Part shown: piece after piece, positions 7,822 to 17,899 of the stretch
Layout: the number at the start of each line of letters is the position of its first letter
Numbering within the stretch: the first letter of the stretch is position 1
Assembly: GCF_001418345.1 (NCBI RefSeq)
Contig: NZ_LIPW01000002.1
Coordinates: 124,001-188,000, forward strand
DNA from: Pseudidiomarina woesei
GTDB lineage: Bacteria > Pseudomonadota > Gammaproteobacteria > Enterobacterales > Alteromonadaceae
DNA: 64,000 nt
Direction of reading: 5' to 3'
Made by a program: the position numbers and the translations under genes
The notes under the pieces: model-generated
The model's database searches: none
The model's input: the letters and a program-made list of their open reading frames with translations, nothing else
Told to the model about the DNA's origin: nothing

Positions 7822-9474
7822 ATGGAAATCTATATTGAGCCTCCCATCGATAAAGCGCCAACGTGGCTGATCGTTGATGACTCAACTTTTGCGCAAGACG
7901 TGGCAGCCCAACTTCAACAACTTGGGCTCAAAAATTTAAAAATTTCATCTTACAAAAACGCCCATCAACTACACATTCGTCCACCGTTGATTTGGCTAAT
8001 GTCAGCGGCGACATTAAACAGGCAAACGGATATAGCACAGCAGGCAAGTCAGTCTCAGGTCGGATTGTTAATCACTGAAGCTGATGTAAATATTGACGCT
8101 TGGTTGGCCTGTGTACCTGACGTATTGTTGTGGCCTGAGCCGTTGGGCTTAGTGCACATGCGCATCGAATTACTGCGGCGACTTTATGAAAATGAAAGTC
8201 AGGTAGAAGCGATGCGCCGCTCGCTGGCGTGGCACAAAGCTCGCGTTGAGCGAGAGCATCAACTGGTTGAGCATATTTTCCAGAATGCACTCAGCCGAAA
8301 TTACCTTGACTTCGAGTTTGTACAAACTTACTTAACGCCAGTGTCAAAATTTAATGGCGACTTGTGCTTAATTTCGCCAGGGCCATTGGGCAATATCTAT
8401 ATGTTAATGGCCGACTTTACTGGGCACGGATTAGCTCCCGCAACTGGCGCTCTGCCGCTTTCTCAAGCTTTTTTTGCGATGTCAGACCGAGGTGTTTCGG
8501 TGGCTGAAATGGTGACTGAGTTCAACTACCGTATGAACAGGTTGCTGCCAAATGATATGTTTTGCGCTGCTATTTTGCTTGAACTGTCTGCCAATGGTGA
8601 ACGCGTAACCTATTGGAACGGAGGTATGCCACCAGCGTTGCTGTTCAACGACACGGGTGAAATTTTACGGCGTTTAAACCCAGGCCATATGGCATTAGGC
8701 GTGGTTGATGACGATGAGTTTGATAGCCGTGTAACTACGTTTAGAACCCCAGCTCGCAGCTCAATTGCGCTATTCACCGACGGCGTCACCGAGCTTCTTG
8801 GGCATCAGCATCAATTTTTAGGGTCAGAAGCACTCGAGATTTTACTGAGTAAGTACCCTAAGGCGGAAGAGTTTACTCAAATCGTTGAGGCTCTCGAAGG
8901 GTTTCGCGGCGAAACCCCATTACATGATGATTTGTCATTAGCTATTCTGCAATGCCGGGCAACGGGGTTAGGCGCGGTTCAGCCAGAAGCCGACATTTAT
9001 GGTTTGCCGTTCGAAATAAAGGTTGAGCTGACGCCTGAACACCTCAAAACAATAGATCCAGTTAGTCATATTCTTGCTGCGCTGAGCCAATTACCGTTTT
9101 TGCGTCGACATCGTACGACTATTTATCTGTTTTTGGCGGAAGCATTTAACAATGCCCTCGAGCACGGATTGCTGGGGTTAGACTCGTCAATAAAGCAAGA
9201 TGTAGACGGTTTTGCTCACTACTATCAGCAACGCCACGAGCGTCTTGCAGAGCTTAATCAAGGGCATATCACGATTAGCGTAGCCTTTGACACGAAGCAA
9301 CGACAACTGCGTGTTAGCGTAGCCGATAGCGGACATGGTTTTGCCGCGGCCAATGCGAATAAACACGATTTAACCAAAAGTTATGGACGCGGACTTGATT
9401 TACTTCGTCAAATGACAAGTAACTTGCGGTGGGACCAAGAGAAGCGCGAAGTGTCTTTTAATTATCAACTTTAG
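7822..9474 (+). CDS. Pseudo-receiver / PP2C phosphatase / HATPase fusion (HsbR-like partner-switching regulator)
   Basis: A 550-residue cytoplasmic protein with three parts. Residues 10-115 look like a receiver domain, with D19-D20 kept but no aspartate at the expected end of strand 3 (PPLIWLMSA, 54-62) and no KP pair (LLWPEPLG). A short helical linker follows. Residues 165-378 are an RsbU/SpoIIE-type PP2C phosphatase with the metal aspartates D180, D198 (ADFTGHG), D320 (FTDGVTE) and D369-D370. Residues 395-550 are a GHKL serine kinase of the RsbW type (AEAFNNALEHG, ADSGHGF, YGRGLDL). It probably dephosphorylates and phosphorylates the STAS protein encoded just upstream. There is no clear Shine-Dalgarno sequence, suggesting translational coupling. 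Confidence 0.87.
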   Translation: MEIYIEPPIDKAPTWLIVDDSTFAQDVAAQLQQLGLKNLKISSYKNAHQLHIRPPLIWLMSAATLNRQTDIAQQASQSQVGLLITEADVNIDAWLACVPDVLLWPEPLGLVHMRIELLRRLYENESQVEAMRRSLAWHKARVEREHQLVEHIFQNALSRNYLDFEFVQTYLTPVSKFNGDLCLISPGPLGNIYMLMADFTGHGLAPATGALPLSQAFFAMSDRGVSVAEMVTEFNYRMNRLLPNDMFCAAILLELSANGERVTYWNGGMPPALLFNDTGEILRRLNPGHMALGVVDDDEFDSRVTTFRTPARSSIALFTDGVTELLGHQHQFLGSEALEILLSKYPKAEEFTQIVEALEGFRGETPLHDDLSLAILQCRATGLGAVQPEADIYGLPFEIKVELTPEHLKTIDPVSHILAALSQLPFLRRHRTTIYLFLAEAFNNALEHGLLGLDSSIKQDVDGFAHYYQQRHERLAELNQGHITISVAFDTKQRQLRVSVADSGHGFAAANANKHDLTKSYGRGLDLLRQMTSNLRWDQEKREVSFNYQL

Positions 9475-9818
9475 CCGCCGGCAAGCTTAACGGAAAAGCC
9501 TTTCTGCTCAAGCCAACGCTTAGCTTTTTCTCGTTGATCGCCTTGTAACTCAATCGTATCGTCTTTTACCGCACCGCCCACACCGCAAAGTTTACGCAAT
9601 GCTGAGGCGTACTCTTGAAGAAGCGCATTCTGTGCGGGTAGATCGAAAATTACCGTAACGCCTTTACCTTTGCGACCTTTGGTTTGCCTTTGAATTCGCA
9701 CAGGTACCGAAGTGTCAGGTGTGTCGTTATTACGGGGTGAGTCAGCAGAGTTAGCTTCAGGCGCCTCGGACGAAGCCTTAAAACCTAGATTTTTCAACTG
9801 ATCTTGTAAGCTGTTCAC
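9471..9818 (-). CDS. yciH: YciH/SUI1-family translation factor-like protein
   Basis: A 115-residue protein whose second half is a SUI1 (eIF1-like) domain: VRIQRQTKGRKGKGVTVI, then LCGVGGAVKDDTIELQGD and a C-terminal KRWLEQKGFSVKLAGG. The first ~40 residues are polar and probably disordered. Bacterial YciH is thought to influence start-site selection on the 30S subunit; its exact role is not settled. The gene converges on the partner-switching gene, sharing four bases at the stop codons. Confidence 0.9.
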   Translation of the reverse strand: MNSLQDQLKNLGFKASSEAPEANSADSPRNNDTPDTSVPVRIQRQTKGRKGKGVTVIFDLPAQNALLQEYASALRKLCGVGGAVKDDTIELQGDQREKAKRWLEQKGFSVKLAGG

Positions 9819-9853
9819 TATTTCCTCAAATTCGTCTTGGAATAAATAGTTAA

Positions 9854-10873
<1,020 letters not shown>

Positions 10874-10883
10874 GCGGTCCGTG

Positions 10884-12257
10884 TTAACACTCAATAATAT
10901 TCACGGCTAAGCCGCCACGTGCGGTTTCTTTGTACTTGGTTTTCATGTCGTTACCGGTGTCCCACATGGTTTTAATAACTTTATCTAGGGAAACTTTGTG
11001 GTCACCGCTGCCGCGCAGTGCAAGACGTGCGGCATTAATAGCTTTAATTGAGCCCATAGCGTTACGTTCAATACAAGGTACCTGAACTAAGCCACCGACA
11101 GGGTCACAAGTTAACCCTAAGTTGTGCTCCATGCCAATTTCAGCAGCACACTCAACTGAGCTCACATTACCACCCATAAGCTCTGCTAAAGCGCCTGCGG
11201 CCATTGAGCAGGCCACGCCAACTTCACCTTGGCAGCCAACTTCAGCGCCGGAAATAGAAGCGTTTTTCTTGTACAAAATACCGATGGCAGCAGAAGTTAA
11301 TAAGAATCGCACCACGGTTTCTTCATCAAGTGGGGCAATGAATTTATCCGCGTATTTCATGACTGCAGGAATAATACCAGCCGCGCCATTGGTTGGAGCC
11401 GTAACTACACGCCCGCCGGCGGCGTTTTCTTCATTCACGGCTAACGCGAATAAATCAACCCAGTCCATGGTTTGCATGGGGTCGGCCGACTTTTCATTTT
11501 TCAGGCGTTGATATAAACCTGGTGCCCGACGACGAACCTTCAAGCCGCCCGGCAAGATACCTTCGGTACGAATACCACGGTCAATGCACTCATCCATGGT
11601 TTTCCAAATATGCATCAGGCCGCTGCGAATGTCGGCTTCACTGCGAAACACTTTTTCGTTGGCCAGCATTAATGAGCTGATACGTAACCCGTGTTCATGA
11701 CAGTGTTTGAGCAATTCATCGCAGCTATCGAACGGATATGGAATTGGTTTGCTTGATTGTTCAATAGCTTCTTCAAGGCTGTCGTCAAAGTCGGCATCTC
11801 GAACAATAAAGCCGCCACCAATAGAATAATATAGGTCTTTGTAGATGACTTCGTCGCCTTTATACAGTCTTAGTTCCATGGCATTGGCGTGTCGGGGCAT
11901 GGTTTTGCGACGATGAAATACGATGGCGCCTTCGCGTGGGAATTTGATCTGGTGTGTGCCTAACAGGGCTAAAGTTTGGTTTTCGTCGGTGCGTTGCAAG
12001 AAGTTGTCAACCGTGGTGGTGTCCACCGTTTCTGGTTGCTCTCCCGCAAGCCCTAAAATAACAGCTTTGCCAGTGCCATGCCCTTTGCCGGTTTGGCCTA
12101 ACGAACCGAATAGTTCAACCACAATACCGTCGGCATTGGTTAAACCAACGGCTTTATCGGCGGCATGCAAGAATTCATACGCAGCGCGCATAGGGCCCAC
12201 AGTATGTGAGCTAGAAGGACCGATTCCGACTTTGTAGATATCAAACACACTAATCAT
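10884..12257 (-). CDS. sdaA: L-serine ammonia-lyase (iron-sulfur type)
   Basis: A 457-residue single-chain L-serine dehydratase, which deaminates serine to pyruvate and ammonia using an oxygen-sensitive 4Fe-4S cluster. The N-terminal beta domain ([20 protein letters not shown]) and the alpha domain with cluster-region cysteines ([29 protein letters not shown]) are both present in one polypeptide, and the length is close to E. coli SdaA (454). It lies 17 bases downstream of the nudix gene in the order pabB-nudL-sdaA, as in E. coli, so these are probably one operon. Confidence 0.95.
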   Translation of the reverse strand: MISVFDIYKVGIGPSSSHTVGPMRAAYEFLHAADKAVGLTNADGIVVELFGSLGQTGKGHGTGKAVILGLAGEQPETVDTTTVDNFLQRTDENQTLALLGTHQIKFPREGAIVFHRRKTMPRHANAMELRLYKGDEVIYKDLYYSIGGGFIVRDADFDDSLEEAIEQSSKPIPYPFDSCDELLKHCHEHGLRISSLMLANEKVFRSEADIRSGLMHIWKTMDECIDRGIRTEGILPGGLKVRRRAPGLYQRLKNEKSADPMQTMDWVDLFALAVNEENAAGGRVVTAPTNGAAGIIPAVMKYADKFIAPLDEETVVRFLLTSAAIGILYKKNASISGAEVGCQGEVGVACSMAAGALAELMGGNVSSVECAAEIGMEHNLGLTCDPVGGLVQVPCIERNAMGSIKAINAARLALRGSGDHKVSLDKVIKTMWDTGNDMKTKYKETARGGLAVNIIEC

Positions 12258-12274
12258 AAAATTTTCTAATTCCG

Positions 12275-12871
12275 TTAGTCATTAAGTGGACGATACATAA
12301 ATTGCCGCTCAGGATACACGTGATCGGCTAGCTCACGCAAAATTCCAGCGGTTGCCCCCCAAATATTTCGTTGTTGGTAGGGGATAAAGTATACCTGATC
12401 ATAAATAAAACGCCTTAGACGATACACATAATGCTGATGTTGATGTAGGACATCGCGCAGCGGCACGGTAAAAATTTCGGCAACTTCTCGGGTTTCGCGC
12501 ACAAATGGTTGGCTAGGCTGCGCAAATACCACAAAGGGCCGAATTAAAAAGTTACTAATGACAGGATAGTCTTGCAGTTGCCCAAGCAGCGTAACCGAGC
12601 TAGGGTCAAGGCCTATTTCTTCGTGTGCCTCGCGCAAAGCGGTGGCATATAGGTCTTTGTCTTGTGGCTCTTGTCGCCCACCCGGAAAGCTAATTTGTCC
12701 GGCATGATGACGCAACTGAGCACTACGCTGAGTTAGCACTACCTGCAGCTCGCCATGTTGCTCCAGCAATACCACCAGGACAGCAGCAGGGCGTAAACGC
12801 TTAAGTAAAGGTCGCTTGAGTTTCGGGGCAGGGTTTAACTGAAACCTATGTAAAAATTCGTCACGGGTCAT
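12275..12871 (-). CDS. nudL: Nudix hydrolase, probable CoA pyrophosphatase
   Basis: A 198-residue Nudix protein. The Nudix box is complete: [25 protein letters not shown] contains the spaced G, E, REAHEE and G residues that bind the catalytic metal. It is preceded by the UPF0035-like segment [19 protein letters not shown], which marks the NudL/CoA pyrophosphatase group, enzymes that split CoA into 3',5'-ADP and phosphopantetheine. Substrate assignment is by family and gene order. Its ATG overlaps the pabB stop codon by four bases (ATGA), indicating translational coupling. Confidence 0.88.
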   Translation of the reverse strand: MTRDEFLHRFQLNPAPKLKRPLLKRLRPAAVLVVLLEQHGELQVVLTQRSAQLRHHAGQISFPGGRQEPQDKDLYATALREAHEEIGLDPSSVTLLGQLQDYPVISNFLIRPFVVFAQPSQPFVRETREVAEIFTVPLRDVLHQHQHYVYRLRRFIYDQVYFIPYQQRNIWGATAGILRELADHVYPERQFMYRPLND

Positions 12872-14196
12872 ACTAGTGGCGACTCCGTGCTCAACACTGG
12901 CAGAATTCGGGCCACTTTATCGAAAGTTTCTTGGTACTCTGCGGCACATTCAGAGTCAGCCACCAGACCGCCGCCCGCCCAGCAGTAAATATGGCCAACC
13001 TGCTCGTTTTGCTGCACCGCAACCAGAGTGCGTATGGCGATATTAGTATCGGCATGACCATGTTGTGAAAAATAACCAAAGCTGCCGCAATAATAGCTGC
13101 GACGATGAGGCTCAAGCTCATCAATAACTTCCATGGCGCGAATTTTCGGGGCGCCGGTAATAGAACCGCCGGGAAAGCACTGGGCAAGTAAGTGAATGGC
13201 TTGCTTGGTATCGGCTAATTCGCCAACCACAGTACTCACTAAATGATGCACCGCAGGGTACGATTCAATAGCAAATAATTTAGGTACTTTAACGCTTCCA
13301 GGTTTGCAAACGCGGCTAAGATCATTGCGCAGTAAGTCGACGATCATAACGTTTTCGGCGCGGTCTTTAGAGGAGTGCTGCAAGGCTTCGGCCATGGCTT
13401 TATCACGGTGCGGATCAGCTTGTCGAGGTCGGGTGCCTTTAATCGGCTTGGTTTCCACATGACCGTTAGCATCAATGGCTAAAAAACGCTCTGGTGACAA
13501 TGACAGCAGGGCGCCCTGGGGTAACTTAAAAAATGCTGAAAAAGGCGCATTATTGTGGGCTCGCAGATTTTGGTACGCCGCCCAAGTATTGCCTTGGTAG
13601 TTGGCTTGAAAACGTTGTGCCAAATTAACCTGATAGCAATCACCGGCAAGCAAGTAGTTTTGTACTTGCTTGAATTTATCAGCATATTGCTCAGCTGTCA
13701 TATTGCTCTGCCAAGCGCTCTTCAGGGTAAAACTTTGCTGTGCTGGTTGCTCAGCCGATAACCAGTAGTCGCTTAAAGCTTTTGTTTGTGAGGCCTCGGC
13801 CAACAACCAAGTTGCGCCGGTTGCACGCTCTTGCATAAGTGCTTGGGTGTATAAACCAACGGCAATATCGGGCAGTGCAATATCGGCCTCTGCCTGCGTG
13901 GGTAATTGCTCTAACGCTCGCCCTGCATCGTAACTCCAAGCACCAGCTAAACCACCTTGAAATGGCAAATGCCTAGGGCCTTGGTAACTGGGCGTTTGGG
14001 CAAGCAAAGCCGCCAATTGGCTTGGCCAATCGTTTATGTCGGTAACCACCCTCATAGGTTGGCGAAAAATCATGTCCCATTGCCCGGCAGCGCTGTTACA
14101 GCTATCTAACAGCAATGCCCAAGGCTCGTGCGCACAGCGCTCGAAAACCTCGGCTAAAGGTGATTTGATCGGCAATTGAACGGCGACTAACGGCAC
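12868..14196 (-). CDS. pabB: Aminodeoxychorismate synthase component I
   Basis: A 442-residue chorismate-binding enzyme of folate synthesis that aminates chorismate to 4-amino-4-deoxychorismate, normally using ammonia from PabA. Family motifs are clear: LSLSPERFLAID, ETKPIKGTRPR, HSSKDRAENVMIVDLLRNDL and GGSITGAPKIRAMEVI near the C terminus. The start is a GTG with a strong GGAGG site seven bases upstream; the length is near E. coli PabB (453). It is the first gene of pabB-nudL-sdaA. Neither pabA nor pabC is in the window. Confidence 0.92.
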   Translation of the reverse strand: MPLVAVQLPIKSPLAEVFERCAHEPWALLLDSCNSAAGQWDMIFRQPMRVVTDINDWPSQLAALLAQTPSYQGPRHLPFQGGLAGAWSYDAGRALEQLPTQAEADIALPDIAVGLYTQALMQERATGATWLLAEASQTKALSDYWLSAEQPAQQSFTLKSAWQSNMTAEQYADKFKQVQNYLLAGDCYQVNLAQRFQANYQGNTWAAYQNLRAHNNAPFSAFFKLPQGALLSLSPERFLAIDANGHVETKPIKGTRPRQADPHRDKAMAEALQHSSKDRAENVMIVDLLRNDLSRVCKPGSVKVPKLFAIESYPAVHHLVSTVVGELADTKQAIHLLAQCFPGGSITGAPKIRAMEVIDELEPHRRSYYCGSFGYFSQHGHADTNIAIRTLVAVQQNEQVGHIYCWAGGGLVADSECAAEYQETFDKVARILPVLSTESPLV

Positions 14197-14350
14197 TGCA
14201 AAACCTCCATGCTAAATCTGCTGTGAAGCATATCATAATCTGTGTAAGAAGCTGTGCTGAAAACTGGTCAGCGTGGTGACAAAAGGCTATGATAGCGTCA
14301 ACTTTACGTTACCCCCTGAAATTGAAACTTAAGCGAATTCCGAGGTATTC

Positions 14351-15862
14351 ATGGCTATTATTCGTCAGGCAGACTTTATTGAAAGCATTGAAGATGCGTT
14401 GCAGTACATTTCGTATTATCACCCGCTAGATTTCGTACAGGCGCTAGAAAAAGCCTACCACCGCGAACAAAGTGACGCGGCGAAGAACGCCATTGCCCAA
14501 GTACTTACCAATTCACGGATGTCGGCTCAAGGTCATCGTCCAATTTGCCAAGACACCGGTATTGTCACCTGCTTTGTTAAAGTAGGTATGGGGGTGCAAT
14601 GGGACAAAACCGATATGACTGTGCAGCAAATGGTGGATGAGGGTACACGTCGTGCTTATACCAACCCAGAGAACCCGCTGCGCGCTTCTATTGTTGCCGA
14701 CCCTGCAGGTAAGCGCAAAAACACTGGCGACAATACGCCAGCTGTGGTGCATATTGATATGGTGCCGGGCGACAACATTGAAGTGATGATTGCTGCCAAA
14801 GGGGGCGGTTCAGAGAATAAATCCAAAATGGTTATGCTTAACCCCAGTGATAATATCGCTGATTGGGTGGTCGAAACCATGCCTAAATTGGGTGCCGGCT
14901 GGTGCCCGCCAGGAATGATTGGCTTGGGTATTGGCGGCACAGCTGAAAAATCAGCTGTATTAGCAAAAGAAGCGCTGATGGACCCTGTCGATATTCAAGA
15001 GCTACTTGATCGTGGCCCACAAAATGCCGAAGAAGAACTGCGTTTAGAAATTTATCACCGTGTGAATAAACTTGGTATTGGTGCACAAGGTTTAGGCGGC
15101 GTGACAACAGTTATGGACGTGAAAATTAAAAGCGCACCAACCCATGCGGCCTCCAAGCCGGTAACCCTCATTCCAAACTGTGCGGCAACGCGTCACGCGC
15201 ACTTTGTGCTCGACGGCTCGGGGCCGGCAGATTTGCAGCCACCGAAATTAGAAGACTGGCCGGATATTACTTTTGAACTTGGTGACGATGCACGTCGAGT
15301 GAACTTGGACACGGTGACTCAAGCCGATATTGAAAGCTGGAAAACCGGCGAAACGGTGTTGCTCTCAGGCAAAATGCTGACCGGTCGCGATGCTGCGCAC
15401 AAACGTATAAAAGACATGCTTGATCGCGGCGAGCAATTGCCAGTCGACTTTACCAACAAGTTCATTTACTACGTTGGCCCAGTGGACCCTGTCGGTGACG
15501 AAGTGGTTGGCCCTGCCGGCCCAACAACAGCCACGCGGATGGATAAGTTCACCGACATGATGCTCGATAAAACCGGTATTTTGGGCATGATTGGTAAAGC
15601 TGAGCGTGGCCCAGCTACCGTAGAGAGTATTAAGCAACATAAAGCGGTGTATTTAATGGCGGTGGGCGGTGCTGCTTATTTGGTGGCTAAAGCGATTAAA
15701 AAGGCTCGTGTGGTTGCCTTTGAAGACTTAGGTATGGAAGCCATTTATGAGTTTGACGTAGAAGACATGCCAGTAACTGTGGCGGTAGACAGCACGGGCG
15801 AAAATGCGCACGAAACAGGGCCTGCTATTTGGCGCGTGAAGCTGGAAGCCGCTGATGCTTAG
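14351..15862 (+). CDS. Class I fumarate hydratase (iron-sulfur)
   Basis: A 503-residue class I fumarase, converting fumarate and malate in the TCA cycle with a 4Fe-4S cluster. Cysteine-containing motifs typical of the class are seen at RPICQDTGIV, AGWCPPGMIGLGIGG and LIPNCAATRH. The N-terminal alpha part and the C-terminal beta part (LSGKMLTGRDAAHKRIKDML, VVGPAGPTTATRMDKF) are fused, as in E. coli FumA/FumB, and I see nothing to tell these two apart. GAGG lies six bases before the ATG. The stop codon is overlapped by the rmuC start (8 bases). Confidence 0.95.
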   Translation: MAIIRQADFIESIEDALQYISYYHPLDFVQALEKAYHREQSDAAKNAIAQVLTNSRMSAQGHRPICQDTGIVTCFVKVGMGVQWDKTDMTVQQMVDEGTRRAYTNPENPLRASIVADPAGKRKNTGDNTPAVVHIDMVPGDNIEVMIAAKGGGSENKSKMVMLNPSDNIADWVVETMPKLGAGWCPPGMIGLGIGGTAEKSAVLAKEALMDPVDIQELLDRGPQNAEEELRLEIYHRVNKLGIGAQGLGGVTTVMDVKIKSAPTHAASKPVTLIPNCAATRHAHFVLDGSGPADLQPPKLEDWPDITFELGDDARRVNLDTVTQADIESWKTGETVLLSGKMLTGRDAAHKRIKDMLDRGEQLPVDFTNKFIYYVGPVDPVGDEVVGPAGPTTATRMDKFTDMMLDKTGILGMIGKAERGPATVESIKQHKAVYLMAVGGAAYLVAKAIKKARVVAFEDLGMEAIYEFDVEDMPVTVAVDSTGENAHETGPAIWRVKLEAADA

Positions 15863-17192
15863 TCTGGAGCTTTGGCATGTGGTAGCAGCGGTTAGCGCCG
15901 CTGCTATTATTGGGGGCGCTATAGGCTGGCTGTGGTTAGGGCCGCGGCAAAAAATGTTGGCCAGCCAACTTAACGATGCCCGTGAGCAATTGCAGCAGCA
16001 ACGAGATGCCTACGAAACTCGGCTAAACTCGGTGACTGAACAATTGCAGCACACTCAGCAGCTACGTAGTAATTTGCAGGCAGAGCTGGCCGCGGTACGT
16101 GCCGAGCTTGGCGCTAAATTGCAGAACGCGACGGAAAAGCAACAGCTATTAGAAGCCAGTGAAGAGCGCTTAAAGAAAGAATTTGAGCGCTTAGCGCAGC
16201 AAATTTTTGAACAGAAATCTGAGCGTTTACAAGCCAATAGCAAGCAAACCTTAGAAACTACGCTGGCGCCGTTTAAACAGCAGCTTGAAGCATTTAAAAC
16301 CCAAGTAACTCAGCAGTACACAGAAGAGCTCAAGCAACGTTCAGCGCTAACCGAGCAAGTGAACTCGTTACGCGACTTGAACAAGCAAATGGCCGCTGAA
16401 GCCGAAGCCTTAACCCGTGCACTAAAAGGTGACACCAAAGCCCAAGGTACTTGGGGAGAGGTGGTGTTAGAGCGTATTCTTAATCAATCTGGCTTGCGTG
16501 AAGGGCAAGAATACGAAACCCAGTCTCATCATCGTGACGAAGACGGCAAAAGCTTTAAGCCTGACGTTGTGGTGCACTTGCCAAACGACAAAGACGTGGT
16601 TATCGATTCCAAAGTGTCGCTCGTAGCTTATGAGCGTTATTTCAACAGTGATGATGAGGCCGAGCGCGAAAGCGCTATGAATGATCACGTCACCTCACTG
16701 CGTAATCATATTAAAGGGCTAGGTAAGAAGAACTACCAGCAATTGGAAAGTGTTCGAACGCTTGATTACGTATTGATGTTTATTCCTATTGAGCCAGCGT
16801 TTTTGTTAGCTGTTGACCGCGACCCAGAGTTGATTCGCTTAGCACTCGATAACAATATTATGTTGGTAAGCCCGACTAATTTGCTAGTTGCACTGCGTAC
16901 CGTTAATAACATTTGGCAATATGAATATCAGAACCAAAATGCGCAGGTTATTGCCAATGAAGCGACCAAACTCTATGACAAGTTTGTTGGTTTTATTGAC
17001 GATATGCAAAAAATTGGCAACGCCATAGACAGTGTTCGTAAGCATTATGATGGGGCGATGAATAAGCTCTCGAGCGGACGTGGTAATTTAGTTGGCCGAG
17101 TTGAGAACTTTAAAAAACTTGGTGTGCAGTCATCAAAACAAATTGATCGCAAGTTATTAAACAGTGATGACAAAGATGATGATGATTCATAA
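15855..17192 (+). CDS. rmuC: DNA recombination protein RmuC
   Basis: A 445-residue protein with one N-terminal membrane anchor (residues 8-28), a long coiled coil (about 35-190, rich in Q, E and L) and the conserved RmuC core: KGDTKAQGTWGEVVLERILN, FKPDVVVHLPNDKDVVIDSK and the C-terminal LVGRVENFKKLGV. RmuC limits inversions at short inverted repeats in E. coli; its nuclease-like core is related to endonuclease folds, but its biochemical activity is not firmly established. It overlaps the fumarase gene by eight bases, so the two are cotranscribed. A perfect palindrome terminator follows. Confidence 0.92.
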   Translation: MLSLELWHVVAAVSAAAIIGGAIGWLWLGPRQKMLASQLNDAREQLQQQRDAYETRLNSVTEQLQHTQQLRSNLQAELAAVRAELGAKLQNATEKQQLLEASEERLKKEFERLAQQIFEQKSERLQANSKQTLETTLAPFKQQLEAFKTQVTQQYTEELKQRSALTEQVNSLRDLNKQMAAEAEALTRALKGDTKAQGTWGEVVLERILNQSGLREGQEYETQSHHRDEDGKSFKPDVVVHLPNDKDVVIDSKVSLVAYERYFNSDDEAERESAMNDHVTSLRNHIKGLGKKNYQQLESVRTLDYVLMFIPIEPAFLLAVDRDPELIRLALDNNIMLVSPTNLLVALRTVNNIWQYEYQNQNAQVIANEATKLYDKFVGFIDDMQKIGNAIDSVRKHYDGAMNKLSSGRGNLVGRVENFKKLGVQSSKQIDRKLLNSDDKDDDDS

Positions 17193-17224
17193 AAAAGCGC
17201 ACGGTTAACCGTGCGCTACTTTTA
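17190..17224. terminator. Bidirectional terminator between rmuC and rnk
   Basis: A 22-base perfect palindrome (AGCGCACGG TTAA CCGTGCGCT, 17196-17217) is flanked by an A run on the left and ACTTTTAT on the right, so it can end transcription from both convergent genes. The TTA at its centre is the complement of the rnk stop codon, so the rnk coding region ends inside the hairpin. Confidence 0.88.
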
Positions 17225-17582
17225 TTATCTCGATTCTCTGCCGGCCACGAGGGCTGTCCCACTCAATTTGTTGGCCTTCAGCTAAGCCCAAAATTGCAGC
17301 TCCGATTGGGGCAAACACCGAAATTCCGCTCTCAACCTGTTCTGCATCGCGCGGCAGACAGAGTACCTTAGTGAAGGTGGCACCTGTTGCCACAATTTTG
17401 AAGGTTACCGTACTGCCAATAGCAACCACATTTTCAGGTAATTCTGCAGACTTAACCACCTTGGCACGGGCAAGTTCGCCTTCAAGCGCATCAACACAGT
17501 CAGGTTTTTTGGTTTGTATAGCAAGCAAGCCTTCAATTTGGTCAAGATCATGTTGTGTGATCATAATATCCGGTTGATTCAT
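17205..17582 (-). CDS. rnk: Regulator of nucleoside diphosphate kinase, GreA/GreB C-terminal family
   Basis: A 125-residue protein with the Rnk layout: a short N-terminal helical part (MITQHDLDQIEGLLAIQ) and a GreA/GreB-like C-terminal FKBP-fold domain (VAIGSTVTFKIVATGATF, ISVFAPIGAAILGLAEGQQI). Rnk binds RNA polymerase at the secondary channel in E. coli. An ATG 21 bases upstream is in frame, but this ATG has GAGGAAAA seven bases before it and fits the family start. Its stop codon lies inside the terminator palindrome shared with rmuC. Confidence 0.86.
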   Translation of the reverse strand: MNQPDIMITQHDLDQIEGLLAIQTKKPDCVDALEGELARAKVVKSAELPENVVAIGSTVTFKIVATGATFTKVLCLPRDAEQVESGISVFAPIGAAILGLAEGQQIEWDSPRGRQRIEIIKVAHG

Positions 17583-17830
17583 GATATTTTCCTCGTTCAT
17601 CACGAAAATAAATTAGCCCGTAACGATTGGTTGTTTATGAAGTAGTTATTTGATGTTTGGTGTGCGGAAACAGCACAATGTGCCGGACGTAAGAAAGTAC
17701 GCCCGGCTTAACTAGGTAAGGTTAGAACAGTAATAAAAACGCTACGCGTATAGTTCAGCATAAAGCCGTTTATTTTCCTTTAAGCTTAAGAAACAGAACT
17801 TGCCAATAGATGAGTAAATAATAGAGCCGC

Positions 17831-17865
17831 TAAAAATAAAGGCAAGTGAAATATTCACTTGCCTT
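17831..17865 (-). terminator. Rho-independent terminator after rimO
   Basis: A perfect 12-base stem (AAGGCAAGTGAA / TTCACTTGCCTT) with loop ATA. On the minus strand it is followed by a T-rich tract (TTTATTTTTA), so it ends the minus-strand rimO transcript 35 bases after its stop codon. The rest of 17604-17830 is A/T-rich with no open frame or further strong structure that I can support. Confidence 0.9.
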
Positions 17866-17899
17866 ACGGTGCACGAGCTAGGTGTCAGCGTGATAACTA

